A stretch of DNA of 64,000 bases from assembly GCA_949316495.1 (NCBI GenBank), contig OX439004.1, positions 5,628,185 through 5,692,184 of the forward strand, in the 5' to 3' direction. Origin of the DNA: Amphiduros pacificus. Taxonomy: Eukaryota; Annelida; Polychaeta; Phyllodocida; Hesionidae. The position numbers and the translations under genes were made by a program. The notes beneath the pieces are model-generated. The model worked only from the letters and a program-made list of their open reading frames with translations, was not told the origin of the DNA and did not search any database. Shown piece after piece: positions 34,242 to 43,960 of this stretch. The stretch's first letter is position 1. The number at the start of each line of letters is the position of its first letter.

Positions 34242-34574
34242 CGAATGAATGAATGAATGGTTGCTTAGAGGCACATCAACCACTAAGGTTATTTAGTGCC
34301 TAAAAATGGTAAAAATGAATGAATGAATGGTTTCACATTGACACAATAAAGTGCCAAAACAGTAAAAATAGAAACGTAATATTGACTAGAAACAAAATGT
34401 AAATGTTAATACAATATGTAGATAACACAAGAATTTATCAACTGTGAACAGCATTTATATAATATCAATCAAATATAATAAATATGTATAATTTGTTTAA
34501 AAGACTTTATCAGTATGATGTTTTGCAGTTCTTGATACATAAGTCAATGACATAAATAAACAAAAGCTCTGCCC
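34242..34574 (-). other. LINE-C 3' UTR with duplicated tail module
   Basis: Two tandem copies of a roughly 60-70-bp 3'-end module each begin GAATGAATGAATGG on the plus strand, then carry CACATCAAC or CACATTGACAC, TTTAGTGCC or TAAAGTGCC, and a GTAAAAAT end (34245-34313 and 34317-34370). The (ATTC)n tail therefore occurs twice. Confidence 0.75.
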
Positions 34575-35903
34575 TTAAAACTGATTATAAAGTCCTATGT
34601 GAGTCAAAAACGATACTATCAAAGAAGTATCTACAGTATCAAATAACGTATGTAAATCTTGTACATTAAAATATTGAGTTCTTATAATATCAAAATCGAT
34701 ACACTCAATTAAAATATGTTTAATAGTCAAAACCCTTTGACAACCAATACATTCCGGTTGATCTTCACCTTTAAGCAGATAACAGTGCGTCAAATGACTA
34801 TGACCTATTCTTATACGGGTTAAAACTGACTCTTCTCTAGGGTTAATTCTAATAGCACCTTTAGTTTTGCCTAGAATGGGCTTAATTTCATGTAATTTAT
34901 TAAAAATAGCTTCGTTCCAGCGTAATTGCCATTTAGAACGTAAAAAAACAGTAATATATTTCTTAAATTCTGTATAAGGTATTAGCATATTTATTGGCCG
35001 CTTATCCAATGCTGCCTTGGCAGCTTGGTCCGCAGCCTCATTTCCAAGGATTCCAATATGACTGGGAATCCAGTAAAAACGAATCTCTTTATTTTCCTCA
35101 GTACAGAGTTTATGATACCGTTCAAGGATATTTAAAATAAATGGATTTTTCCAATCCTTGGCTTTCAATGCTTGTAAACAAGACAAAGAATCAGAAAATA
35201 TTAAAAATTTCGGATGTGGAGAGGTCTCCACATGATCTAAAGCTAGGTATAAAGCATGAAGTTCTGCAGAATAAATAGATGATTTATTTGGCAGACGTTC
35301 TGAATAAATATGATTGCCCTTAACAGCAGCTGCAGCAGCCTTGTCATCATCAAACGATCCATCAGTGTATATACACTGATATCCAGTGAAGATAGATTTT
35401 ATTTCATTATATCTATTTATATACAGGGATGGATCGGTTGAGTATTTCTTTAATTCCGTCATGGCTAAATTAATATTTAAAGTTTCATAGGTCCATGGAG
35501 TTGTTTCTGGATATTGAAATTTAGCTATTTGATTCGGATTTAAATTTAAGGATTGTAAAGATTCCTTGATGCGAAGGCCAAAAGTTGGTATTGTATTCGG
35601 TTTATTTTCAAAAAGATCAACATAATTTGGATTGAATATAATATCATGTGCAGGATTGTCTGGACAAGCTGCAATTTTTGCAGCATACTGAAGGGCAAGC
35701 TTTTCTCTTCTTAAATCAAGAGGCAGTTCATCTGCCTCAACTGCCAAGCTATCTGCAGGCGAGGTACGAAATGCACCAAGGCATAATCTTAAACCTTGAT
35801 TTTGTATAGGATCAAGCATTTTAATATAAGATGGGCGTGCTGATCCATATATCATACACCCATAATCAAGCTTAGAACGTACCAGCGCTCTGTATAATTG
35901 CAA
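34575..35903 (-). CDS. LINE-C ORF2 C-terminal part: RT thumb and RNase H
   Basis: Opens in the region after the RT core (LYRALVRSKLDYGCMIYGSA, a conserved I/Jockey segment). RNase H runs from about residue 180: YTDGSFDDD, IYSAELHALYLALD, LIFSDSLSCLQALK and WIPSHIGILGNEAADQAAK supply all expected acidic and histidine residues. A C-terminal finger, CIGCQRVLTIKHILIEC, follows. It belongs to the same protein as 35957-38311. The break is one missing base in an A-rich run near 35965, where the first frame ends KRNARRH while the next frame carries CQKALDLLRVLAH. Confidence 0.9.
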   Translation of the reverse strand: MQLYRALVRSKLDYGCMIYGSARPSYIKMLDPIQNQGLRLCLGAFRTSPADSLAVEADELPLDLRREKLALQYAAKIAACPDNPAHDIIFNPNYVDLFENKPNTIPTFGLRIKESLQSLNLNPNQIAKFQYPETTPWTYETLNINLAMTELKKYSTDPSLYINRYNEIKSIFTGYQCIYTDGSFDDDKAAAAAVKGNHIYSERLPNKSSIYSAELHALYLALDHVETSPHPKFLIFSDSLSCLQALKAKDWKNPFILNILERYHKLCTEENKEIRFYWIPSHIGILGNEAADQAAKAALDKRPINMLIPYTEFKKYITVFLRSKWQLRWNEAIFNKLHEIKPILGKTKGAIRINPREESVLTRIRIGHSHLTHCYLLKGEDQPECIGCQRVLTIKHILIECIDFDIIRTQYFNVQDLHTLFDTVDTSLIVSFLTHIGLYNQF

Positions 35904-35956
35904 TAAAATATTGCGGTCCCCTCCCCAATCGGTATGGGCAAGAACCCGTAATAAAT

Positions 35957-38311
35957 CTAATGCCTTCTGGCATTTCTTTTAACGTATTTAATGTGAGGAA
36001 TAAAAGATAATTTCCTGTCAAAAATAAGTCCAAGAAACTTGGTTTCTTCGACAACAGGTATCCGAGTTTGACCTAAATAAAGATTAGGATCTGGGTGAAC
36101 CTTCCATTTTTTACAAAAGTGCATACACACAGTTTTCTTTAAAGAAAACTTAAATCCATTATGATCAGCCCATTCTTGTAATCTATTTAAGTGTTGTTGG
36201 AGCTTTCGTTCTATTGTATGCATGCTTGTGGACCTGTAGCTTAAGTTGAAATCATCAACAAAAAGTGAGCAATCTGCTCCAGGCCTCATACAATCCACAA
36301 TGCTGTTAATTTTAATAATAAAAAGGGTCACTGACAATATACTTCCCTGTGGAACACCCATTTCCTGATCAAAAGCATCAGAAAGTGATGAACCAACTCG
36401 GACCCTGAATTGTCTATTTGACAAAAAATTTTGAATAAAAAGGGGTAAACGACCCCTTAATCCCATATCATATAAATCGCTCATTATTCCAAATTTCCAT
36501 GTAGTATCGTACGCTTTCTCTAAATCAAAGAAAATGCTAACCACATGCTCACCTTTTAAAAAACCCTCTCTTATAAATGTCTCTAAACGTACCAGGTGGT
36601 CAATGGTACTTCGAGTTTTTCTAAAGCCACTCTGTGCAACAGAAATATAAGCTGCAGTTTCTAAAAACCAAACTAAACGCTCATTAATCATTCGCTCCAT
36701 TGTTTTACAGATACAACTGGTTAAAGCAATGGGGCGATAATTATTTGAATCTGAGGAGTCTTTGCCAGGCTTAGGAATGGGAATAATAGTGGCTTCACTC
36801 CATGAAGGAGGAAAAACACCATTTTCCCAAATATTATTAAAAATATTTAAAAGATGCCCAAGTGATTGATCAGGGAGGTGTTTAAGGATTTGGTAGTGAA
36901 TTTGATCAGGCCCAGGAGCAGTATCATGAGATTTATCCAAAGCAAGTTTCAAATCTTCTATTGTAAATGATTTATTATATTGTTCCAAGTTATGGGATAT
37001 AAAATTTAGTTGGTTTCTTTCTTTTCTATTTTTTATTTGTTGAAATTTGGCAGAATAATTATTGGATGAGGAATTCTTGGAAATTGTTTGACCTATTGTG
37101 TTACCTATTTCAGTGGGATTTGTAATTAATTGGCCATTATGAGTTAGATGTTTGATCCTTGCTCCACCTCCCTTCCCCGAAATTTTACGCACCATATCCC
37201 AGCATTTTTTAATCGGTGTACGCGTATTTAATTTGGAAACATAATCCTTCCAACTTTTTCTTTTGCTTATTTTAATAATATAACGGGCTTTAGCTCTTTT
37301 TACTCGAAATTGGTGCAAATTATATTGAGTTGGCTGTCGATTAAATTTTTTCAGAGCTTTTTTGCGCTCCTTGACAGCTTTTTTGCACTCATCATTAAAC
37401 CAGGGTTTTTCTTTAATTTTAGAATTTGGCTTTGATTTGGGAATACACCCATCAGCAATATCATACAATGTATCTGTAAAAACTTGAAGAGGATCATCTA
37501 CATTGTTAAAAAGTTCTGGAGTTATTCTATTGAAACAGGATGTTTGAAATTTTGCCCAATCGGCTTTATGAAATTTCCACTTGGGGATTCTTTCATCTGG
37601 TGGAGGAAAATGGTTATTTAAAATAATGGGGTAGTGATCACTACCCCATTGATCTTCCTCTACTTCCCAGGAATAGTCTAAAAATAAATTTGGAGTGCAC
37701 ATGGAGAGATCTATTGATGTTAAAGAGCCTGTAGCAGGATGTAAATAGGTTGGAGAATCGTCATTCCAAAGGCACAAACTATTGTTATTTAAGAAATCTT
37801 CTATTATACGTCCTTTGGCATCAGTATTGTTTCTGCCACCCCAAAGGTAGTTGTGAGCATTAAAGTCACCATCTAGCATATACGGTTGTGGCAGCTGAGT
37901 TATTAAGTTATTTAAATCTGTAATATTTATTGGTTCACTTGGTGGCAAATATACTGAACATATTGTTAATGTATTGTGCAGGGTAATCCTGACTGCAGAA
38001 GCTTGTAAATTAGTATTTAATGTCACTTTACTTTGGGGTATACAGGATTTAACAAAAATAGAAACTCCGCCATGTGCTCGGTCCATTGCATCTATTGAAC
38101 CAACTTTATTATAAGGTACATATCCCTTAAATGTTGTTGAGTTATCTTTAAAATTAGTTTCCTGTAAACAAATAACAGATGCATTATATTTTTGGGCTAA
38201 TAACTCCAGTTCTGGTCTGTTTGCCTCAAATCCTCTACAATTCCATTGTATGATATTGCCGATAGCCATATTAAGAATAATGATAAAAAATATATGATTC
38301 AGCATAATCAC
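35957..38311 (-). CDS. LINE-C ORF2 N-terminal part: endonuclease and reverse transcriptase
   Basis: Endonuclease motifs: IIQWNCRGFEANRPELELL at the start, ICLQETNFKD, LDGDFNAHNYLWGG, SIDLSMCTP and GSDHYPIIL. RT motifs: IIPIPKPGKDSSDSNNYRPI, SGFRKTRSTIDHLVRL, SIFFDLEKAYDTTW, MGVPQGSILSVTLFI and the catalytic SLFVDDFNLS. The FVDD variant is common in this LINE group. The frame opens with a GTG overlapping the ORF1 stop (38308-38310). ATG codons follow at 38305 and 38269; the latter (MAIGNIIQWN) is the most family-like start. Confidence 0.92.
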   Translation of the reverse strand: MIMLNHIFFIIILNMAIGNIIQWNCRGFEANRPELELLAQKYNASVICLQETNFKDNSTTFKGYVPYNKVGSIDAMDRAHGGVSIFVKSCIPQSKVTLNTNLQASAVRITLHNTLTICSVYLPPSEPINITDLNNLITQLPQPYMLDGDFNAHNYLWGGRNNTDAKGRIIEDFLNNNSLCLWNDDSPTYLHPATGSLTSIDLSMCTPNLFLDYSWEVEEDQWGSDHYPIILNNHFPPPDERIPKWKFHKADWAKFQTSCFNRITPELFNNVDDPLQVFTDTLYDIADGCIPKSKPNSKIKEKPWFNDECKKAVKERKKALKKFNRQPTQYNLHQFRVKRAKARYIIKISKRKSWKDYVSKLNTRTPIKKCWDMVRKISGKGGGARIKHLTHNGQLITNPTEIGNTIGQTISKNSSSNNYSAKFQQIKNRKERNQLNFISHNLEQYNKSFTIEDLKLALDKSHDTAPGPDQIHYQILKHLPDQSLGHLLNIFNNIWENGVFPPSWSEATIIPIPKPGKDSSDSNNYRPIALTSCICKTMERMINERLVWFLETAAYISVAQSGFRKTRSTIDHLVRLETFIREGFLKGEHVVSIFFDLEKAYDTTWKFGIMSDLYDMGLRGRLPLFIQNFLSNRQFRVRVGSSLSDAFDQEMGVPQGSILSVTLFIIKINSIVDCMRPGADCSLFVDDFNLSYRSTSMHTIERKLQQHLNRLQEWADHNGFKFSLKKTVCMHFCKKWKVHPDPNLYLGQTRIPVVEETKFLGLIFDRKLSFIPHIKYVKRNARRH

Positions 38312-39525
38312 TTATTAAGTTTACGATTATGCTTTGAGTGCACAGGAGTAAAATTCATATCCGGAGGATCACCTGTGTCCATCCTTTCTAAGGATTTAGT
38401 TCTATTAATTTTACTTTTAACTTGATCTTTGATTTCTTTTTTGTCTGATTTGTGTCTATTGCTATTGATACTTGTATTATTGGATGATGTGGAGGGAGTT
38501 TGTGAAGAGGGTTTAGTGGATGTTGCTGTAGGTGGAGTTATAACTGGGATAGTGGATGTTGTAGTCTGAGTTGATGTTGCTGAAGATTTAGAGGTTTTTG
38601 TTAAAAAGGAATAATTTTTGTCATTGATTGGCCATGTTATTTCGGTTTGAATCGCTATTGATTTGGTTTCTTTTGTTTTTAAAGTGCTAGCATAGGATGT
38701 TTTTGTATTGTTCAAACTTTCTACACGTTTACGTGCCTCAGGAAAAGAAATGTTTTCAGTGTGGCGTATTCGCTGAATTTCCTTCTCTTTTAAAAAGGAA
38801 GGACAATTCCGCGAATACGATGGATGATTGCCTTGGCAATTGACACATTTTATTATATTTGAAGAACAATCGTCTCCACTGTGCTGAGCGGTACATTTTG
38901 GATATGTTTCATTACCTTTACATCGATCAGATCCATGTCCATACCTCTGACACTTGAAGCAGCGCAGAGGGTTTGGAATAAATACATCAACTCTAACGTT
39001 CAAATATCCAACTTTAATAGATGTTGGAAGCTGCGCTGCTTCAAATGTCAGAATAAACGTATTGATAGGAATTTTGACACCGTCTTTTTTTATAAATATC
39101 CGCTTGCATTGAACAACATCCTGGTCTTTGAGCTCATCCACTATCTCCTCCTCAGAAACTCCCACTAAATCTGGGCATCTGATTACTCCTTTTTTATTGT
39201 TGAGAGTTTTGTGAGCTGTTATAATAACAGGAACTGTGGCCAACATTCGGCATCGTAGTAGATTGTCCGCATGGCTTTTCCGCTCAACCTCAATCAATAA
39301 TTTATTTCCCATCTTTTTAACGGTTTTTGGTACCCCGGCAATGCCTTGTATCCCCTTTGCAATTGCAAAAGGGGACATTTTTGCCAGGGTATGTTCTGCA
39401 TCGGAACTTTCCGCAATTAAAAATCTAGGCCATTTTTCTGTTTTATTTGAGTCGTCATCACTATCTATGTCATTCCTAGGTCGTTTTTGTTTGTTTTGCG
39501 CCATGTGTGTTATTTTAAATTTCAT
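38308..39525 (-). CDS. LINE-C ORF1: gag-like RNA-binding protein with zinc knuckles
   Basis: A 405-residue protein, intact. After an acidic N-terminus, a gag-like RNA-binding region (about residues 30-180) leads to CFKCQRYGHGSDRC, then a degenerate knuckle YPKCTAQHSGDDC in which the first cysteine position is tyrosine, then CVNCQGNHPSYSRNC. A Ser/Thr-rich, disordered C-terminus follows (TSTQTTTSTIPVITPPTATS). ORF1 proteins of this type coat the LINE RNA. The start is the first codon of the open frame; a second ATG 7 codons later (MAQNKQKRPRND) is equally plausible. Confidence 0.9.
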   Translation of the reverse strand: MKFKITHMAQNKQKRPRNDIDSDDDSNKTEKWPRFLIAESSDAEHTLAKMSPFAIAKGIQGIAGVPKTVKKMGNKLLIEVERKSHADNLLRCRMLATVPVIITAHKTLNNKKGVIRCPDLVGVSEEEIVDELKDQDVVQCKRIFIKKDGVKIPINTFILTFEAAQLPTSIKVGYLNVRVDVFIPNPLRCFKCQRYGHGSDRCKGNETYPKCTAQHSGDDCSSNIIKCVNCQGNHPSYSRNCPSFLKEKEIQRIRHTENISFPEARKRVESLNNTKTSYASTLKTKETKSIAIQTEITWPINDKNYSFLTKTSKSSATSTQTTTSTIPVITPPTATSTKPSSQTPSTSSNNTSINSNRHKSDKKEIKDQVKSKINRTKSLERMDTGDPPDMNFTPVHSKHNRKLNK

Positions 39526-40053
39526 CAGTTAGGTCCCCTACCCACCACGGAGCCCAACAAGGGGACGCCTTTCTGGGCCGGTAACTCCAAGCCCTGACGC
39601 CATGAGGATACCCAACATGACATACTCTAAGAATAAAAACTCCACCCTTTCGGATTTTATTTATATCCCTCGATTGACCCAATCAGCAGTAATCTCCTTT
39701 CAGCAAATATTTATCAAAAATTTTTAAATTATTCCTAAATTTCAAACACTAAAATTATCATAAATAAAAATCAAATAGCCAGAATATATTAAAGGAAATA
39801 TACCACAAGCCGGTTAAATCAGATCCAGGCCTAATCTGATCTGCCTGTCTGGTGAACATTTGGATCCAAGACAGGCGTGTTGCAACTGGACCGGTATTAC
39901 TGCCAAACCAGCCCAGTGCTCAGCCCGTCAGGATTCCATATCCTCCCCGACACAGGTCGCATCCCATGGCAAACAGGACGCCCCTTTAGTCGCCTTTTAC
40001 GACATGCTGGGGGGCAGTGGGGCTATTCTTTAATCCCCGCACCCACAGGGGAG
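39526..40053 (-). promoter_or_regulatory. LINE-C 5' UTR / presumed internal promoter
   Basis: 528 bp between the duplication boundary and ORF1. On the minus strand it opens CTCCCCTGTGGGTGCGGGGA, whose CCCC/GGGG arms could form a short hairpin, and then carries GTCGTAAAAGGCGACTAAAG, another short inverted repeat (GTCG/CGAC). LINEs of this type start transcription from their own 5' UTR. The exact promoter elements cannot be named from sequence alone. Confidence 0.6.
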
Positions 40054-40117
40054 TCAGAACGCTCAAATAAAATGACAAAGGTCCTGACACTCACAACGCT
40101 CAAATAAAATGACAATG
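40054..40117. repeat. 37-bp minisatellite, right remainder after LINE-C
   Basis: One partial and one complete unit continue the array at 33851-34241 in phase with the 13-bp duplication. The array was therefore one block before LINE-C inserted. Confidence 0.93.
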
Positions 40118-40129
40118 TTTTATGAGTTC

Positions 40130-40365
40130 TGGTTAAATATATAAAATATGTCCGGGCATTATATGACCCACCTCATATTCAATGTAAATAATTACATGCT
40201 AACCTTATTTAACTACCTACAGAGAATCAACTTGATCTGTTTGCATTACTTCTGATATCATCTTAGACATATTTTTAGAATATATTAAGTCTATAAATTT
40301 AACTTAGGCTGCTGTGTTAAATGACTCAATATCTTTCTTTATAAAACAACTTATAATAACGAATG
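40130..40365 (-). repeat. Right arm of the inverted repeat pair
   Basis: Reverse-complement partner of 32850-33140 (blocks listed there). It is followed by a TTCAAACACAAAACAAATATG stretch related to SINE-2 sequence at 40400-40440. Confidence 0.75.
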
Positions 40366-41220
40366 ATAAAGATGTTGATTGTTTGTTTGTTTAACTTCAA
40401 ACACAAAACAAATATGAAGATATCATATTGGGGTAATGTTTGAGCTCTAATCATGTTAGAACATAAAGAAATGTCTTAAAATTGTTTTGCCCAATCGCCG
40501 TCACGTCCCAAAGGCGCCACAGCATATGTAATTGGGTCAAGAAATATCCAGGGTCAAAGTTCAAATGATATTTGTTGGTACCCCATCATATATTGAACCA
40601 GAAATACTATTCAACATGGACGTTTATGCTGGAGCTATTCTGTTTCACCCCCTTGTTAGACCTTGGCTGTAATCGTGACCATAGTACTGTGGCCGTAATT
40701 GCAGTTGGCATGCAAAGGTGCATGCGAACAGGTTTTTAACATCCACAATTGTTTTCCTCTTGCTTTCACGATATCATACATTTTAAAACATTTCTATACG
40801 TGTATTATTAGCAGAGATATAAATGTGAAATCTTTACAACTACCATTTTAATATTTGCAATTACAGCATTTCAAAATCGCAGTAAAATCAATGTTTCATT
40901 CATATAAATGGCTATTCTTTCCACCTCCCGCATGCCCCAAGATAATGATAATGACTGGGAACATTTTCTTAATTGAAATGATAGGGGACCAGTTGATGGA
41001 AATTGACAGCTTTGGGACCCCTGGCCAAATCGGCATCAACAGTTATCCGCTAGATGTCACGACAGTTAAAAGACACTTATTATCCAGTGGATATTTCCAT
41101 GAAGGCCCCGCGACTGTCAATAGTCGTCCCAAAGCTGTCACGTGCCCAATCTCTGTCAAAAGTTGTGGATATTGACATCTTTGGGACCAAGACGGCGATG
41201 GGGTGCAGCAAAAATTGCAT
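40366..41220. other. Intergenic stretch, no gene recognised
   Basis: Mixed composition. Two similar short segments (GACAGCTTTGGGACC near 41007 and GACATCTTTGGGACC near 41176) recur. The 106-codon ORF at 40855-41175 has no recognisable domain. Confidence 0.45.
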
Positions 41221-41227
41221 GAATCTG

Positions 41228-42635
41228 GACGTGTGGGAAATTTTTTCGTGGTTCGTAGTTTGTAGTTCGTGTTTCGTTTTTCATTTTTCGTGGTTCGTAG
41301 TTCGTGTTTCATTTTTCATTTTTCGTGGTTTGTAGTTCGTGTTTCGTTTTTCATTTTTCGTGGTTCGTAGTTCGTAGTTCGTGTTTCGTTTTTCATTTTT
41401 CGTGGTTTGTAGTTCGTAGTTCGTGTTTCGTTTTTCATTTTTCATAAAAATAATAAAATGGGTAGATCTTTATATAATACACGTATATACTCTATATTTC
41501 AATATAGATATGATTTTCCAAAACCACGAAAAGCCTTTTCATAGTTGGAATTTATGAAAATTTAATTAAAAGGTTTTTGTGTGGTTTTCATATCGCCGGA
41601 TGACTCAATCTTGTTTAAATCGATACTGTAGGATGTTCTATATCATAGTTATTAGATTCTCTGCAAAAATTGGACATTTTGGATGAAGATTTGGGGCAAG
41701 AAACTGTTCATCTTAAATTTATATGTATTTTACCATTGTAAAATGTACAAAATACATACATAATTGTCTTCCTCTTGTTCTCACGATTTCAAAAATATTC
41801 ATATTGCACATTGTGACGAATATGCATATTGTAACGAAATCGGGGTCAATGGGTGCAATTTTCACAACAATTTATTTATACCCTTCATATAAACTTTTCC
41901 ATGTCAGAAAATTCAATGTTCTATTTGTTTTACGCATATAAAACAATTTCATAATTATCAGCCAATCCTATGGTTGCGCGAATCCTATGGTTGTTAGCTC
42001 TACCTTATGTTAATTGCTCAAGTCCCATTTTTTTTCAATGTATATTCATTTTTTGGCAAACATTTATATTGGGCTTCTATTTAAGTGATATTCACATCAA
42101 AACATACTGTATTTAATTGTTTTTTGCAAACGTAGAAAATATAAAGAATAATGACTTTATACAGAAAACAAAGATTAAATCTTCATACTGGTCTTATATT
42201 TGAGCGATATGCACATCAGAACATATTAAATTAAACTATTTTTTGCAAACATAGAAAATATAAAGAATAATGACTTTATACAGAAAACAAAGATGAAATC
42301 TTCATATTGGGGTTCAATTTGACTATACTATTTCAATGGCTGCCAGGTATTTGTTTTCAACGCCAATTGGGGTTGCCAGGGCGTGAAAGCACCATATGTG
42401 TGAAAGTGCCCGTATGACTGCCCCCTCCTTAAGCTAAGAACCACGAAAAAAATTTCCCTTGAACCACGAACTACGAAACACGAACTATGAACCACGAAAA
42501 ATGAAAAACGAACTACGAAACACGAACTACGAACCACGAAAAATTTTCCTTTAAACCACGAACTACGAAACACGAACTACGAACCACGAAAAACGAACTA
42601 CGAAACACGAACCACGAAAAAATTTCCCACACGTC
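41228..42635. mobile_element. Foldback DNA transposon with minisatellite arms and 7-bp target duplication
   Basis: Ends are inverted: GACGTGTGGGAAATTTTTTC at 41228 and its reverse complement ending at 42635. Immediately inside, each arm of about 200 bp is a minisatellite of TTCGTAGTTCGTG and TTTCGTTTTTCA modules, in opposite orientation (41245-41450; 42435-42620). GAATCTG occurs at 41221-41227 and 42636-42642 as a 7-bp duplication (an eighth matching G is shared with the end). Long arms with subrepeats recall foldback/Galileo-type elements. No transposase is visible in the interior. Confidence 0.88.
42030..42325 (+). mobile_element. SINE-2 body dimer inside the foldback transposon
   Basis: Two tandem ~125-bp modules share TTTTTTGCAAACRTAGAAAA, TATAAAGAATAATGACTTTA, CAGAAAACAAAGATKAAATC and GAGCGATATGCACATCAGAA. 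They are the cleanest view of the SINE-2 module. The tRNA-like head is missing, so this may be a truncated copy carried within the foldback element. Confidence 0.7.
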
Positions 42636-43019
42636 GAATCTGGCCGTTATTCTTCTGATGCCCTTACGGCTCCTAATTTGATGGGTAGTTTTTAATCAAA
42701 TCGATCGGGCACCTTTGTCGAAATCAGAGTTCTCCCATCCCAGGTAAGAGAGTCGTTCAGAATTTGTGTCCTGATTTGTTCAGAAAAATGAACAGGTGTG
42801 ACATCATAGTCCACTGTTACTTCTGCTTGGCACCCTTCAAAGCTGCTTTCTCACCCCTGACAGAGTGTACAGGATATATTCAATATTTAATACCAAAGAT
42901 TTAATACCATTCCCCAGATGAAAAGTAGAGATATATATATATATATATATATATAGCATTAACTCTAAAATATTACATAGATAAGAAAGGATTGTTGTGT
43001 GTGAAAAGCTCTCAGATGG
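42636..43019. other. Spacer with short (TA)n tract
   Basis: A (TA)n tract of about 24 bp lies at 42931-42955. No gene. Confidence 0.5.
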
Positions 43020-43729
43020 TTAATGCCTCAGTCACATTTGCACCGGGCGCCGGCCGGGCAGTAACAATCGGCCGACTTCACAGTCTGCCGGGCGCCGGGG
43101 AGTTTATAAGCAACAATCTGAGATATGCCGTAGCTGTGGTCACATTATTAAAGGGCACTGCACGGCACGTGCAAGATTGAATGACACAGACGTCTGCAGG
43201 ATATCTTAAAGACGTCTGTCTCATTGACAGACGTCTGTAGGATATCCTAAAGACGTCTTTATCATTGACAGACGTCTGAAAGACGTCCTAAAGACGTCTG
43301 TCTCATTTGACAGACGTCTGAAAGACATCTTAAAGACGTCTATGATATATCGCAGGGAGCCCATGCGATCATCTGACGATGGTCTATGAACACATGAAAT
43401 AAATATAATCCTATTTTCACCGCACGATGCCACCGGCAGCCCTAAGATAATCTGCCGATGTCCCTGCGGGACACTGCCGGGACCCTGCCGGGACCCTGCC
43501 GTGCACTTTAAGATAATATTTGCCTCTAAGACATCGGGGAAACGCCGGCAACTTTTATGTGGCAGCTAAAAGTTCCCGATGACCCGGCCGACGTCTTAAA
43601 GATGCCCAATTGTGGCCGATGATCTCCCGGTGCCCGTACGGCAATCTGAACTGCCTGCCGATTTTGTAAAAAATACCCATCGGCCGGGCATCTTTACTGA
43701 AATCGGCGCAAATGTGACTGAGGCATTAA
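43020..43729. mobile_element. TTAA-flanked non-autonomous DNA transposon (MITE-like), 22-bp perfect TIR
   Basis: The left end TTAATGCCTCAGTCACAT... (43020-43041) is matched perfectly by its reverse complement at 43708-43729. Both ends start with TTAA, the duplication used by piggyBac and Kolobok transposases. The interior is GC-rich with several CGGCCGGGCA/TGCCCGGCCG-type inverted segments and a GACGTC-rich tandem array (43187-43351). No transposase ORF, so it would need one in trans. Superfamily is undetermined because the next bases (TGCCTCAG) match no end I know with certainty. Confidence 0.85.
43187..43351. repeat. 41-bp tandem array of palindromic GACGTC modules
   Basis: Four units of about 41 bp, each beginning CAGACGTCTG and containing a second AAAGACGTCT, separated by YCATTGA. 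Every unit holds two or three palindromic AGACGTCT sites. It lies inside the TTAA transposon. Confidence 0.9.
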
Positions 43730-43960
43730 TTGGAAAGGAAGGGGGCATCGCGGCTGCAGTCATGTCCCTGTTACCTGCAAAAATTGAAGATAAATCATTG
43801 ATTCATGACAAGTGACAAAAGAGATATTATACGCGATATAGTTAAGTCAAATTTTGACCTAGAAATCGCCATAATTGCACCAATTTAAAGATAAGAAGTT
43901 TCGTGGACTGTGCATTTCAGAGGGAGTGTGTCCAGCGGCGAGGGTCATCACCTTTTCCAG

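Larger units (their letters stand above)
34242..40053 (-). mobile_element. Full-length I-superfamily LINE inserted in the 37-bp minisatellite (LINE-C)
   Basis: Complete structure on the minus strand: 5' UTR (39526-40053), ORF1 (38308-39525), ORF2 with endonuclease, RT and RNase H (34575-38311, one frameshift near 35965), 3' UTR and (ATTC)n tail (34242-34258). A 13-bp target duplication TCAGAACRCTCAA lies at 34229-34241 and 40054-40066, with one A/G difference that matches the two unit variants of the array. Length is 5812 bp. AT-rich, like the surroundings and unlike LINE-B. It looks young. The 5' end with CCCCTGTGGGTGCGGGG resembles leaders of molluscan I/Nimb-type LINEs as I remember them. 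Confidence 0.95.

Noticed and set aside
43612-43815. 67-codon ORF spanning the end of the TTAA element
   Set aside because: Runs across the transposon boundary into flanking DNA; no domain.
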